Position numbers and translations under genes: made by a program
The notes under the pieces: generated by a model
What the model saw: only the letters and a program-made list of their open reading frames with translations
Databases searched by the model: none
What the model was told of the DNA's origin: nothing
Source of the DNA: an uncultured Flavobacteriaceae bacterium
GTDB taxonomy: Bacteria > Bacteroidota > Bacteroidia > Flavobacteriales > Flavobacteriaceae
Reading direction: 5' to 3'
Assembly: GCA_947487895.1 (NCBI GenBank)
Contig: CANKYF010000002.1
Coordinates: 186,001-250,000 of the forward strand
Length of the DNA stretch: 64,000 nucleotides
Part shown: positions 53,951 to 62,964 of the stretch, piece after piece
Numbering within the stretch: position 1 is the first letter of the stretch
How the letters are laid out: each line of letters begins with the position of its first letter

Positions 53951-55810
53951 ATGTGCGGAATATACGGTACAACTATAAAGTATACTGATAATCAAATTAA
54001 ACTTAAACTTGCAAGAACTGAGTTTAGAGGCCCTGATAAAATGGGCTGGGAATCATATAATCATAGTAGTAAAAATAATGTAACTTTTGGACATAATAGA
54101 TTATCTATTATAGATATAGATCCAAGGTCAAATCAACCGTTCAACTATGTTGATAAAATAAAAATTGTTTTTAATGGTGAGATATATAATTTTAATGAAT
54201 TAAGAAAGAGTTTATCAAAAAAAGGACACATTTTCAATACTACGAGTGATACCGAAGTTATTTGTGCGGCATATTTAGAATACGGGAAGAATTGCTTAGA
54301 TTATTTAAATGGTATGTTTGCGTTTGTTATTTATGATGTAGATAATCAAAAATTCTTTGGTGCGAGAGATAGATTAGGACAAAAACCTTTCTATTATTAC
54401 CTAAATGGAATGGATTTTGAATTTTCCAGTCAAATTTCTTCAATTCAACTTTTCAATGAAGATAAGCTAACAATTTCTACCGAATCAATACATAAATATT
54501 TATCATGGGGAACAATCCCTGATACAAGCTCTATATTTAATGAAATAAAAAAATTACAAGCAGGTCACTTTTTCACTTTTGATTTACTTTCAGGAGAATT
54601 CGATAATGAAGCATATTGGGATATTGATTATATGGGTAAAAGTAAATTTGAAGGTTCTTATAACGATGCAAAAGTGGAATTAGAAAATATTTTAAAAGAC
54701 TCTGTGAAAATGAGATTATTTGCAGATGTTCCTGTAGGTGTTTTTCTTTCTGGAGGTGTAGACTCATCTGTGATTGCCGCCTTAGCTACAAAAAGTACTA
54801 ATGAAAAGATAAAAACATTCTCGGTTAAATTCAATGAAAAGGGCTTTGATGAAAGCTTGTATGCGCAAAAGGTCGCTAAGCATTTAAATACTGATCATCA
54901 TATTATTGAATGTAATTATGATGAAGGTATGGAATTAATTGATAATTTTTACCATTACTATGATGAACCTTTTTCAGACTCTTCTGCAATTCCATCAATG
55001 TTACTAGCTAAGCATACAAAAAAGCATGTAACTGTCGCTCTTTCTGGTGATGCTGGAGATGAGAATTTTATAGGTTATCACAGATATAATTGGGTACAAT
55101 ACATGAATAAAATTTATAACCTACCTAAACCTTTAAGGTTTTTAGCATCTAAAACTTTAAATATGATGCCCAATTATAAGCTTAAAATAATTGGTAATGT
55201 TATAAAAAGCAAAAATGTAAATGATGCCTATTTATCAACCTTATACAATCCAAATTCAGATTGGTTTGAGTTTGATAATGATAGGGTTACACAATTTGAT
55301 GAACTCAAATATTTATATCATGAAAACAAAAATATATTTGAAAGGGTTTCAGATTTTGACCTTAAAACATATTTAAACTGGGATATAAACACGAAAGTTG
55401 ATAGAGCTACAATGGCTTATTCTCTCGAAGCCCGAGCACCTTTACTAGATTATAGAGTTGTTGAGTTTGCTAGATCTTTACCTACAAACTTTAAGTTTAA
55501 AAATAAAAACCAAAAAAGAATTCTTAAAGATGTTTTATACAAACATGTACCCAAAGAAATCTTCGATAGACCAAAGTCTGGGTTTACAATGCCTTTTAAA
55601 GAATGGTTTAAAACAGATTTAAAAGATTATGTTTTAGCTGAATTAAGTATAGAAAATTTAAGTGAAATTCCAGGGATAAAACCAAAAGAGGTTATAAAAA
55701 AGATTAACCAACACATGGATGGTAGCTGGAATAATTATGCTTTAATTTGGAAATTAATAATCTTAAGACAATGGTTAAAAAACAATGGAAAAAGCTTTTC
55801 AATTAAATAA
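53951..55810 (+). CDS. AsnB-type glutamine amidotransferase 1
   Basis: The protein has 619 residues. The class-II glutaminase domain starts with Cys2 in MCGIYGT, with RGPD and FNGEIYNF downstream. The synthetase domain has the PP-loop LSGGVDSS (266-273), YDEPFSDSSAIP and ALSGDAGDE. Free asparagine synthesis is possible, but two such genes lie among glycosyltransferases and a UDP-uronic acid pathway. This suggests amidation of a uronic acid carboxyl, as described for WbpS-type enzymes. The next gene starts within its last 26 bp. Confidence 0.9.
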   Translation: MCGIYGTTIKYTDNQIKLKLARTEFRGPDKMGWESYNHSSKNNVTFGHNRLSIIDIDPRSNQPFNYVDKIKIVFNGEIYNFNELRKSLSKKGHIFNTTSDTEVICAAYLEYGKNCLDYLNGMFAFVIYDVDNQKFFGARDRLGQKPFYYYLNGMDFEFSSQISSIQLFNEDKLTISTESIHKYLSWGTIPDTSSIFNEIKKLQAGHFFTFDLLSGEFDNEAYWDIDYMGKSKFEGSYNDAKVELENILKDSVKMRLFADVPVGVFLSGGVDSSVIAALATKSTNEKIKTFSVKFNEKGFDESLYAQKVAKHLNTDHHIIECNYDEGMELIDNFYHYYDEPFSDSSAIPSMLLAKHTKKHVTVALSGDAGDENFIGYHRYNWVQYMNKIYNLPKPLRFLASKTLNMMPNYKLKIIGNVIKSKNVNDAYLSTLYNPNSDWFEFDNDRVTQFDELKYLYHENKNIFERVSDFDLKTYLNWDINTKVDRATMAYSLEARAPLLDYRVVEFARSLPTNFKFKNKNQKRILKDVLYKHVPKEIFDRPKSGFTMPFKEWFKTDLKDYVLAELSIENLSEIPGIKPKEVIKKINQHMDGSWNNYALIWKLIILRQWLKNNGKSFSIK

Positions 55811-56963
55811 TAACACCCAAAAATCTATAGGTATATTAATTTATTCTTTAGCTGGAGGAGGAGCTGAAAGAGTAGTTTCTTATCTACTAAAGTATTGTAA
55901 AGACAATAATATCAATGTTCATCTTTTTTTGATGAATACATCAATAAAATATGAGATACCAGAAGATATTAAAATACACTATCTTGAGAAGTCAAACCCT
56001 CATGAAAGTGGGTTTGTCAAAACCTTAAAAATACCATTTTTAGCGTATAAATACTCAAAACTCTTAAAGAAATTGAAAATCACTCATAGCTTAAGCTTTT
56101 TAACAAGACCAAACTTTATCAATATTCTTTCAAGCAAACTAACATCACATCCTTTCAAATTTGTTACTAATGAAAGAGCATACCCTAGCCTCCAATATGG
56201 ATATAAAAACTTTCAGTCTTATTTCAATAAAAAAATGATAAAACAACTATACAATAAATCAAATATTGTTATAGCTAATTCTCATGGAAATGCTAATGAT
56301 TTAATAGATAATTTTAATGTATCAAAAGAAAAGACACATGTGATTTATAACCCTATAGATCTTAATAAAATTGGATTAATTAAGTCTAAACAAGATTTTT
56401 TCAAAACAAATTCTTTTAATATTATATCTATTGGTAGATTAGACGCTGGCAAAAACCATACAATGCTAATAGAAGCAATAAATAATCTTAAAAATCCAAA
56501 AGTAAAGTTATACATTTTTGGAGATGGGGCTAAAAAAGAAGAGTTACTTTCTTTAATTGATGAACTAAATTTAAGTAATCAAGTTTTTTTGATGGGATTT
56601 GACCCTAATCCTTATAAGTATCTTAAAAAAGCAGACTTGTTTATGTTTGGTTCAAATCATGAAGGTTTTCCTAATGTACTAATAGAAGCCATGGCTTGTG
56701 GTTTACCAATTTTATCTACAAATTGTAAATCTGGACCAAATGAAATTATGGAACTAGACAAGCCTAAAGACGATATTATGATTACTAAATACGGAATTTT
56801 GGTTCCAATTAAAAATGCTGAGTTAATGACAAAAGGAATTGAATATTTTATACTTAATTCAGTATATCTAGAACAATGTAAACTTAATGTTTTAAGTAGA
56901 GTAAAAGATTTTAACAAAGATAAGATATTAAAAACGTACATAGATTTAGCCACTGTGGTTTAA
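55785..56963 (+). CDS. Glycosyltransferase family 4 protein
   Basis: The GT-B protein has 392 residues, with IYSLAGGGAERVVSYLL, SIGRLDAGKNHTMLIEAI and NHEGFPNVLIEAMACGLPIL (EX7E), followed by TNCKSGPNEIM. It resembles the enzyme at 48265-49359 in its AGGAERV and GPxEI features, so the two probably belong to one subgroup. The start overlaps the preceding amidotransferase by 26 bp. Confidence 0.9.
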   Translation: MEKAFQLNNNTQKSIGILIYSLAGGGAERVVSYLLKYCKDNNINVHLFLMNTSIKYEIPEDIKIHYLEKSNPHESGFVKTLKIPFLAYKYSKLLKKLKITHSLSFLTRPNFINILSSKLTSHPFKFVTNERAYPSLQYGYKNFQSYFNKKMIKQLYNKSNIVIANSHGNANDLIDNFNVSKEKTHVIYNPIDLNKIGLIKSKQDFFKTNSFNIISIGRLDAGKNHTMLIEAINNLKNPKVKLYIFGDGAKKEELLSLIDELNLSNQVFLMGFDPNPYKYLKKADLFMFGSNHEGFPNVLIEAMACGLPILSTNCKSGPNEIMELDKPKDDIMITKYGILVPIKNAELMTKGIEYFILNSVYLEQCKLNVLSRVKDFNKDKILKTYIDLATVV

Positions 56964-56983
56964 CCTAATTTAAAATAAAAATA

Positions 56984-58891
56984 ATGTGTGGAATTAATGG
57001 ATATATTAGGTTTAGTAATGAGCCTGAACAAGAATTAAAAACCAATATGACTCAAATGAATAATTTGATTATTCATAGAGGTCCAGATGATGATGGTGTT
57101 TTCATAGAAAGTAACCTAGGTTTTTCTTTGGGAATGGCCATGAGAAGATTATCTATTATAGATTTGAGTTCTGGTAAACAACCTATTTTTTCTGAAGATA
57201 AGAACATAGTCATTGTTTTTAATGGAGAAATATATAATTATCTTGAACTCAAATCAAAACTAGAAAAAAAAGGTGTAACCTTTAATACAAATAGTGATAC
57301 CGAAGTTATACTGAAATTATATGAAGAATATGGTGTAAGCTCTTTTAAAGAATTAGATGGCATGTTTGGTTTTAGTATTTATGATAAAAAGAAAAGTAAA
57401 ATATTTATTGCTAGAGATTTTTTTGGTGAGAAACCATTGTATTACAGTCAAGAAGGAGATAAGCTTATTTGGGCTTCAGAATTAAAATCACTAGTAAGCC
57501 AGTTAAAAAGTAAGCCAAAAATTAGCAGTATCGGATTAAATCTATACTTTAGGTTAACTTATATTCCATCACCTTATAGTATCTATGAAAATGTACATAA
57601 GCTAAATACTAATAGTTATTTAGAAATTGACATTGAAAAAAAATCCTACGAAATACATACTATAGATAGTGAAACAAAAAGTACGAATGTAAAAGCCGAT
57701 ATATCTCTAGACGAAGCTAAACAAAAAGTAAAATCTTTGGTAAGTGGAAGTGTAAAAAGTAGATCTATATCTGATGTACCTTTAGGAACTTTTCTCTCTG
57801 GGGGTGTAGATTCCTCAATTGTTTCTTTGTGTTTAGCGCAAAATACATCAAAACCCATAGACACGTTCTCTATTGGTTTTGAAAAAAAGTCTTATGACGA
57901 AACTGATAAATCAAGAGTTGTTGCAAAATTAATTAATAGCAATCATCACGAATTTGTAATTAATGAGAAAGATCTTGAAGAAGATATAGATGAAATTCTT
58001 TTAAATTTTGATGAACCCTTTTCAGACTCTTCTTCCCTCCCAACCTATTTAGTATCAAACAGAACAAAAAATCATGTAACAGTTGCCTTAACAGGAGATG
58101 GTGGCGATGAAGTTTTTGGTGGGTATAATAAATATTATATGGGTAAATTAAATAATAATTATACCAGTATTATACCTAAAACACTGCATAAAACAGTAAG
58201 TAGAGCTATAACTCCTTTATTGAAAACATCTAGTGATAATAGAGGTAAAAGATTTAAAATTAAGCGTTTATTAAATTCTGTTGATTATAATGGAGAATTT
58301 TATTGGGATATTCTCTCTTTAGGGTATACTAAAAATACACTTGATAATTATTTACTTCCTAAATATATAAACAAAGACTTATTTAGTACATATAAAGCTA
58401 GTACAGAAATTTCTTCTCCCAAAACATTAACAGATTTCAGGTTAATAGATAAAGTAACTAGTTTGGAAGGAGATATGCTTGTAAAAGTTGATAGAACAAG
58501 TATGTTAAACTCCTTAGAATGTAGAGCCCCTTTCTTAAATAAAAAATTATGGAATTACACTAATACACTTCCTGAAAATTATTTAATGAAAGGCTGGGAT
58601 AAAAAATTTATTTTAAAAGAAGCCTTTAGAGATCAATTCCCAAAAGATTTCTTAGACAAAAGCAAAAGCGGTTTTGGAGCTCCCGTTGGAGATTGGTTAA
58701 AATTATCTTTAAAACTGGAGCTAGAAAAATATATAGATAAAAAAGCGCTTTTACAACAAGACATTTTTCATGTTGATAATATTATCAAGCTAGTTAAAAA
58801 TCATATTTCAGGTAAAGAAGATAACACCTTTAAAGTTTGGACTTTTTACTGTTTTCAAAAATGGTATTTCAACACATACATTAAGCTTTAA
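56984..58891 (+). CDS. AsnB-type glutamine amidotransferase 2
   Basis: The protein has 635 residues with Cys2 in MCGINGY, IHRGPDDDG and FNGEIYNY. The PP-loop is LSGGVDSS (271-278), with DEPFSDSSSLP and ALTGDGGDEVFGGY. It is distinct from amidotransferase 1: the GDGGDEVFGGY segment matches the common asparagine-synthetase form, whereas copy 1 has GDAGDENFIGY. Two copies could amidate different uronic acids, or one may be true asparagine synthetase. Confidence 0.9.
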   Translation: MCGINGYIRFSNEPEQELKTNMTQMNNLIIHRGPDDDGVFIESNLGFSLGMAMRRLSIIDLSSGKQPIFSEDKNIVIVFNGEIYNYLELKSKLEKKGVTFNTNSDTEVILKLYEEYGVSSFKELDGMFGFSIYDKKKSKIFIARDFFGEKPLYYSQEGDKLIWASELKSLVSQLKSKPKISSIGLNLYFRLTYIPSPYSIYENVHKLNTNSYLEIDIEKKSYEIHTIDSETKSTNVKADISLDEAKQKVKSLVSGSVKSRSISDVPLGTFLSGGVDSSIVSLCLAQNTSKPIDTFSIGFEKKSYDETDKSRVVAKLINSNHHEFVINEKDLEEDIDEILLNFDEPFSDSSSLPTYLVSNRTKNHVTVALTGDGGDEVFGGYNKYYMGKLNNNYTSIIPKTLHKTVSRAITPLLKTSSDNRGKRFKIKRLLNSVDYNGEFYWDILSLGYTKNTLDNYLLPKYINKDLFSTYKASTEISSPKTLTDFRLIDKVTSLEGDMLVKVDRTSMLNSLECRAPFLNKKLWNYTNTLPENYLMKGWDKKFILKEAFRDQFPKDFLDKSKSGFGAPVGDWLKLSLKLELEKYIDKKALLQQDIFHVDNIIKLVKNHISGKEDNTFKVWTFYCFQKWYFNTYIKL

Positions 58892-58893
58892 AA

Positions 58894-60048
58894 ATGAAAC
58901 AAAAAATTATACGAGTTACAACTGTTCCTTTATCCTTAGGAGGCTTGCTTAGAGGACAACTAAAGTTTATGTCTTCTCATTTTAAAGTACTTGGGATATC
59001 CTCAAAAGGAGTTGATAACAATTTAGAAAAAGTAAGAGATGCAGAAGGTATTGAAGTAATACCTGTAGAAATGACTAGAAAAATCACTCCTATAAAAGAC
59101 TTATTAGCTGTATGGGAATTATATAGAATATTCAAAAAAGAAAAACCATTCATTGTACATTCGCATACACCAAAAGCTGGCACTTTGTCTATGTTAGCTG
59201 CAAAGTTTGCTAATGTACCGCACAGACTTCATACTATAGCGGGTCTTCCTTTAGTTGAAGTTACTGGATTAAAAAGAACTCTATTAAATATTGTAGAAAA
59301 ACTAACATATGCTTGTGCTACTAAAATTTATCCAAACTCCTTTGGTTTACAAAATATAATTTTAGATAATAATTTTACAAATAAGAAAAAACTCAAAATC
59401 ATAGCAAATGGTAGTTCCAATGGTATTGACGTAGAACTATTTGACTATAATAAACATAATGATCATTCAGTTAAGAGAAAATTAAGGAATGATTTAAACA
59501 TTCATGAAAATGACTTTATATTTATTTTTGTTGGAAGATTAGTTTCTGATAAAGGTGTTAATGAATTAATTAACGCTTTTAACAAAATTAACAACAAAAT
59601 AAAAGATGTTACATTGCTTCTTGTTGGAGGATATGAAACAGAATTGGACCCTCTTAATCCTGATACTTTAAAGATTATTGAAAACAATCCAAAAATAGTT
59701 TCTACAGGCTGGGTAAATGATGTAAAACCATATTTTTCAATCTCAAATATTCTAACTTTCCCCAGTTACAGAGAAGGTTTTCCTAATGTCGTAATGCAAG
59801 CTGGAGCAATGGGACTACCTTGCATTGTGTCAAATATAAATGGATGCAATGAAATTATAATTGAAGGTAAAAACGGCACTATTATACCTGTTAAAAATGT
59901 TGAAGCTCTTTATAATTCAATGCTTAATTTTTATAATAACAAAAACACGTTCAGTAGCGAAAAATGTAGACAACTTATTGTTTCAAGATATGAAAGACAA
60001 GTTGTTTGGGATGCTCTACTAAAAGAATATCAAGAACTTAGTAATTAA
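58894..60048 (+). CDS. Glycosyltransferase family 4 protein (CapM/PglA-like)
   Basis: The GT-B enzyme has 384 residues, with VHSHTPKAGTLSMLAAK, HTIAGLPL and PNSFGLQ in the acceptor half. FVGRLVSDKGVNELI and YREGFPNVVMQAGAMGLP lie in the donor half (the second Glu of EX7E is replaced by Gln in VVMQAG). The HSHTPKAG motif is typical of enzymes that act second, on the undecaprenyl-linked amino sugar, in capsule loci. It starts 2 bp after the amidotransferase stop. Confidence 0.88.
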   Translation: MKQKIIRVTTVPLSLGGLLRGQLKFMSSHFKVLGISSKGVDNNLEKVRDAEGIEVIPVEMTRKITPIKDLLAVWELYRIFKKEKPFIVHSHTPKAGTLSMLAAKFANVPHRLHTIAGLPLVEVTGLKRTLLNIVEKLTYACATKIYPNSFGLQNIILDNNFTNKKKLKIIANGSSNGIDVELFDYNKHNDHSVKRKLRNDLNIHENDFIFIFVGRLVSDKGVNELINAFNKINNKIKDVTLLLVGGYETELDPLNPDTLKIIENNPKIVSTGWVNDVKPYFSISNILTFPSYREGFPNVVMQAGAMGLPCIVSNINGCNEIIIEGKNGTIIPVKNVEALYNSMLNFYNNKNTFSSEKCRQLIVSRYERQVVWDALLKEYQELSN

Positions 60049-60096
60049 TTTAGCACAAAAAATATAAATTCTATTGTTAAAATAGATAATACATAT

Positions 60097-61188
60097 ATGG
60101 AGGACATTAACATTATCACGTTAACAAAATCTCTATTAAGAGAAAGTCTTAATAATAATACTCACTGGGATAGTAAAGGTTATGTCCCATTTTCTAAAAG
60201 TAAGGCGCTTTGGTTACTTAGAAATAATAGAATTAAAGATGATGATGTATGTGCCGTTATTGGCCTAGAAAACAAAAAAATTATCTCTTTTATTTTTTTA
60301 GTTCCAGACTTTATTAATACCAAAACAGGTACAGAAAAAATATTTTGGAGTAGACGTTGGTGGATTGCGGAAAAATATAAAGATTCCGTCCTCCCTACTT
60401 ATACAATGAGTGTAGCCATGAATGCTATTAATAATAAAGTTTTAATAAAGTTTCTTGGTAAAGAAGTTGTAGAATATTATAAAAAACAACCTTTTACAGA
60501 ATTTGCTTATAGAACACGTTATTATATTATGTTTAATTTAGATACTAACCTACTTATAAGTAAGGTGAAATATCTAAAATACTTTAAAGCATTTTTAAGA
60601 ATAATAGATCAAGCTTCACTACACTTAGTAACAAAATTAAATAGAAGTGCGGCAATAAAAAAAACCAAAGAATTTTCATATGAGTATGTTTCATATATAG
60701 ACGAAACTTTATGGTCATATATTAACCCTTTTTGCAAGAATGATTTAATTCCTAAAACAAAAGAATATATAAATTGGCAAATAGATAACAACCAATATAC
60801 CAATGCATTAACTAATAACAAACAGCCTTTTAAATGTTTATTAAACAGCATTCAAAAAAGAGTCTATAATATTAATTATATTGTAAAAATAAATAATAAA
60901 ACTATAGGCTTTACCTCATTTTTAATAAGAGGCAAGGAAGCCATTGTTCGTTATTTCATCTGTGAAAATGAAAATTTAGAGAAATGTGCAGATGCCCTAC
61001 TAGAAAATATATCATTAACGCAAGTTTCAAATTTACAAACCGAAAACAAAAAACTAGGTAGTTATTTGCAAAAAAAATACACAAATATCTATACTAATAA
61101 AAGAGAACTTTACGCTCTGGGACATAATGATTTAAATATTTATTTTGGTAAAGCTCCTATTAATGACAGAGATGGGAATTTTGCTTAA
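60097..61188 (+). CDS. Protein of unknown function, possibly GNAT-like
   Basis: The protein has 363 residues and I do not recognise a family with certainty. The composition and alternating strand/helix pattern (DDVCAVIGLENKKIISFIFL near 50-70 and INNKTIGFTSFLIRG near 262-276) are reminiscent of two acetyltransferase-type folds, as in GNAT or FemAB proteins. A conserved-looking aromatic segment is FWSRRWWIAEKY (about 88-99). No signal peptide or membrane helix is evident. It lies 48 bp after a glycosyltransferase and 11 bp before the DltA-like gene, so it may act on the amino acid or amino sugar of the same modification. Confidence 0.6.
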   Translation: MEDINIITLTKSLLRESLNNNTHWDSKGYVPFSKSKALWLLRNNRIKDDDVCAVIGLENKKIISFIFLVPDFINTKTGTEKIFWSRRWWIAEKYKDSVLPTYTMSVAMNAINNKVLIKFLGKEVVEYYKKQPFTEFAYRTRYYIMFNLDTNLLISKVKYLKYFKAFLRIIDQASLHLVTKLNRSAAIKKTKEFSYEYVSYIDETLWSYINPFCKNDLIPKTKEYINWQIDNNQYTNALTNNKQPFKCLLNSIQKRVYNINYIVKINNKTIGFTSFLIRGKEAIVRYFICENENLEKCADALLENISLTQVSNLQTENKKLGSYLQKKYTNIYTNKRELYALGHNDLNIYFGKAPINDRDGNFA

Positions 61189-61199
61189 AAAAATGAAAC

Positions 61200-62693
61200 A
61201 TGAATTTAATTAAGAACTTATATAATTCTATAAAAGATAATAGCTCAAATACGGCTTTTTGTATCAATGATAAAAATTATACTTACAAAACATTTGATCA
61301 AATAGTAAATACAATAAGAATTGAAATTCAAGAAAAACTGTGTGATAAAGAAAGTTTAGTTGGGCTGTATTCTCATGATGATATTTATACTTACGCAAGT
61401 ATTATTGCATTATGGTTAGAAAACAAAGGCTATGTTGCTATTAACCCACTATTTCCTAAAAATAGAAATATAGAAATATTAGAATCTGTTAATTGTAAAA
61501 CATTACTGAACTCTAATAACGAAACTCTTCCCATTGAAAATTTAACACTAATTAATACAAAGGAATTAAAACATGATTATAAAACTTTAAAACCTAAAGA
61601 CACAAATAAAGACGGTATAGCTTATATTATATTCACTTCAGGTAGTACTGGTAAGCCTAAAGGAGTTCCTATAAGTTTTAGTAATATCTCTGCATTTTCA
61701 AATGAATTACATCACGATAAGCACTTCAATATAAATGAAACAGATAGGTGCTTACAAATGTTTGAATTAACTTTTGATATGTCTGTTGTCTCCTATTTAA
61801 TACCTTTACTATATGGTGCATCTATATATACATTACCAAAAGGGAAAATCAAATATATGTACGTATTTAATTTACTTGAAAAATATAAATTAACCGTACT
61901 AATAACTGTACCTTCTATAATTAATTATCTAAAACCCTATTTTTCAGAAATAAATGCGCCACAAGTAAAAGTATCCTGTTTTGCAGGAGGTAAGTTATTT
62001 GATGATGTCGCTTTTGAATGGAATAAATGTATACCAAATGCCCAAATTATAAATTATTATGGTCCAACAGAAACTACAATCTATTGCGGCTATTATTTGT
62101 ACACTCCTCCTAACTTAAGAAAAAACAAAAATAATGTTATATCTATAGGTAAAACATTTAATAATACGAGCTATTTAGTTGTCGATAAAAATAATGAAGA
62201 GGTACCAGACGGCACTATTGGAGAATTAGCAATTGCTGGAGCACAAGTTACACCAGGGTATTGGCAAGATGATATAAAAAATCAAAAATCATTTTTTAAT
62301 AAAGTTATAAATGATAGAAATAAGAGATACTATAAAAGTGGAGATTTGTGCTACAAAGATCACGAAGGCGATTATATGTATGTAGGTAGAAATGATTTTC
62401 AAGTTAAAATACAAGGCTATAGAATTGAGTTAGGAGAAATAGAATACCATATCAAAGATTTGATTAAAGATTATAATTTTTTAGTATTAGATGTTAAAAA
62501 TCATTCAGGAAATAATGAGTTATTTTTAATTATTGAATCAGAAGAATTTAGCTGTGAGTCAATATTAAATTATTTGAAAAATAAATTACCCAGTTATATG
62601 ATTCCTACTAAAATTCGATTTATAAAAACAATACCTCATAATATTAATGGTAAAGTAGATAGAAATAAATTAAGAAAATTAATATCAGAATGA
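61200..62693 (+). CDS. DltA-like amino-acid adenylation enzyme
   Basis: The adenylate-forming enzyme has 497 residues. The P-loop is FTSGSTGKPKGVP (about 145-157). A4 is FELTFDMSV, with Asp193 at the position that binds an alpha-amino group. A5 is NYYGPTETT, A7 YKSGDLCY and A8 GRNDFQVKIQGYRIELGEIE. A10 is NINGKVDRNK, with catalytic Lys485. The pattern and size match D-alanine:carrier-protein ligase DltA. Its stop overlaps the start of the carrier-protein gene (ATGA), so the enzyme probably loads that protein. The exact amino acid is not readable from the sequence. Confidence 0.9.
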   Translation: MNLIKNLYNSIKDNSSNTAFCINDKNYTYKTFDQIVNTIRIEIQEKLCDKESLVGLYSHDDIYTYASIIALWLENKGYVAINPLFPKNRNIEILESVNCKTLLNSNNETLPIENLTLINTKELKHDYKTLKPKDTNKDGIAYIIFTSGSTGKPKGVPISFSNISAFSNELHHDKHFNINETDRCLQMFELTFDMSVVSYLIPLLYGASIYTLPKGKIKYMYVFNLLEKYKLTVLITVPSIINYLKPYFSEINAPQVKVSCFAGGKLFDDVAFEWNKCIPNAQIINYYGPTETTIYCGYYLYTPPNLRKNKNNVISIGKTFNNTSYLVVDKNNEEVPDGTIGELAIAGAQVTPGYWQDDIKNQKSFFNKVINDRNKRYYKSGDLCYKDHEGDYMYVGRNDFQVKIQGYRIELGEIEYHIKDLIKDYNFLVLDVKNHSGNNELFLIIESEEFSCESILNYLKNKLPSYMIPTKIRFIKTIPHNINGKVDRNKLRKLISE

Positions 62694-62935
62694 CAAAAGA
62701 AGAAATAATTAAAAAAATAGAATTATCATTTAAAAAAATACTTCAACATGATAATTTTTCACTTACTATAGAAACTACAGCTAGTGATGTAGACGGATGG
62801 GAATCTATAACACATATGTTAATAATCAATGATATAGAAGAACATTTTAATATTAAATTTAAGCTAATAGATTTGATGAAAATGGAAAACATTGGAGATC
62901 TTATTTCCGCTATAAAGTCTGAAATAAATAAATAA
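62690..62935 (+). CDS. Carrier protein partnered with the DltA-like enzyme
   Basis: The carrier protein has 81 residues, with the phosphopantetheine serine Ser39 in VDGWESITHM and helix 2 IINDIEEHFNIKF. It resembles the FkbH-linked ACP at 39301-39540 in the WxSI(T/N)H motif. The ATGA overlap with the adenylation gene implies a DltA-DltC-like pair. The acceptor enzyme would be one of the MBOAT proteins, since none is immediately downstream (inference). Confidence 0.92.
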   Translation: MTKEEIIKKIELSFKKILQHDNFSLTIETTASDVDGWESITHMLIINDIEEHFNIKFKLIDLMKMENIGDLISAIKSEINK

Positions 62936-62964
62936 AAGTATATTAAGAAATTGTTTTAATTTTA

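Noticed and set aside
53951-58891. The two AsnB-type genes as a recent tandem duplication
   Set aside because: They differ at many positions, including the PP-loop surroundings and the GDxGDE segment, and are separated by a glycosyltransferase, so they are old paralogues.
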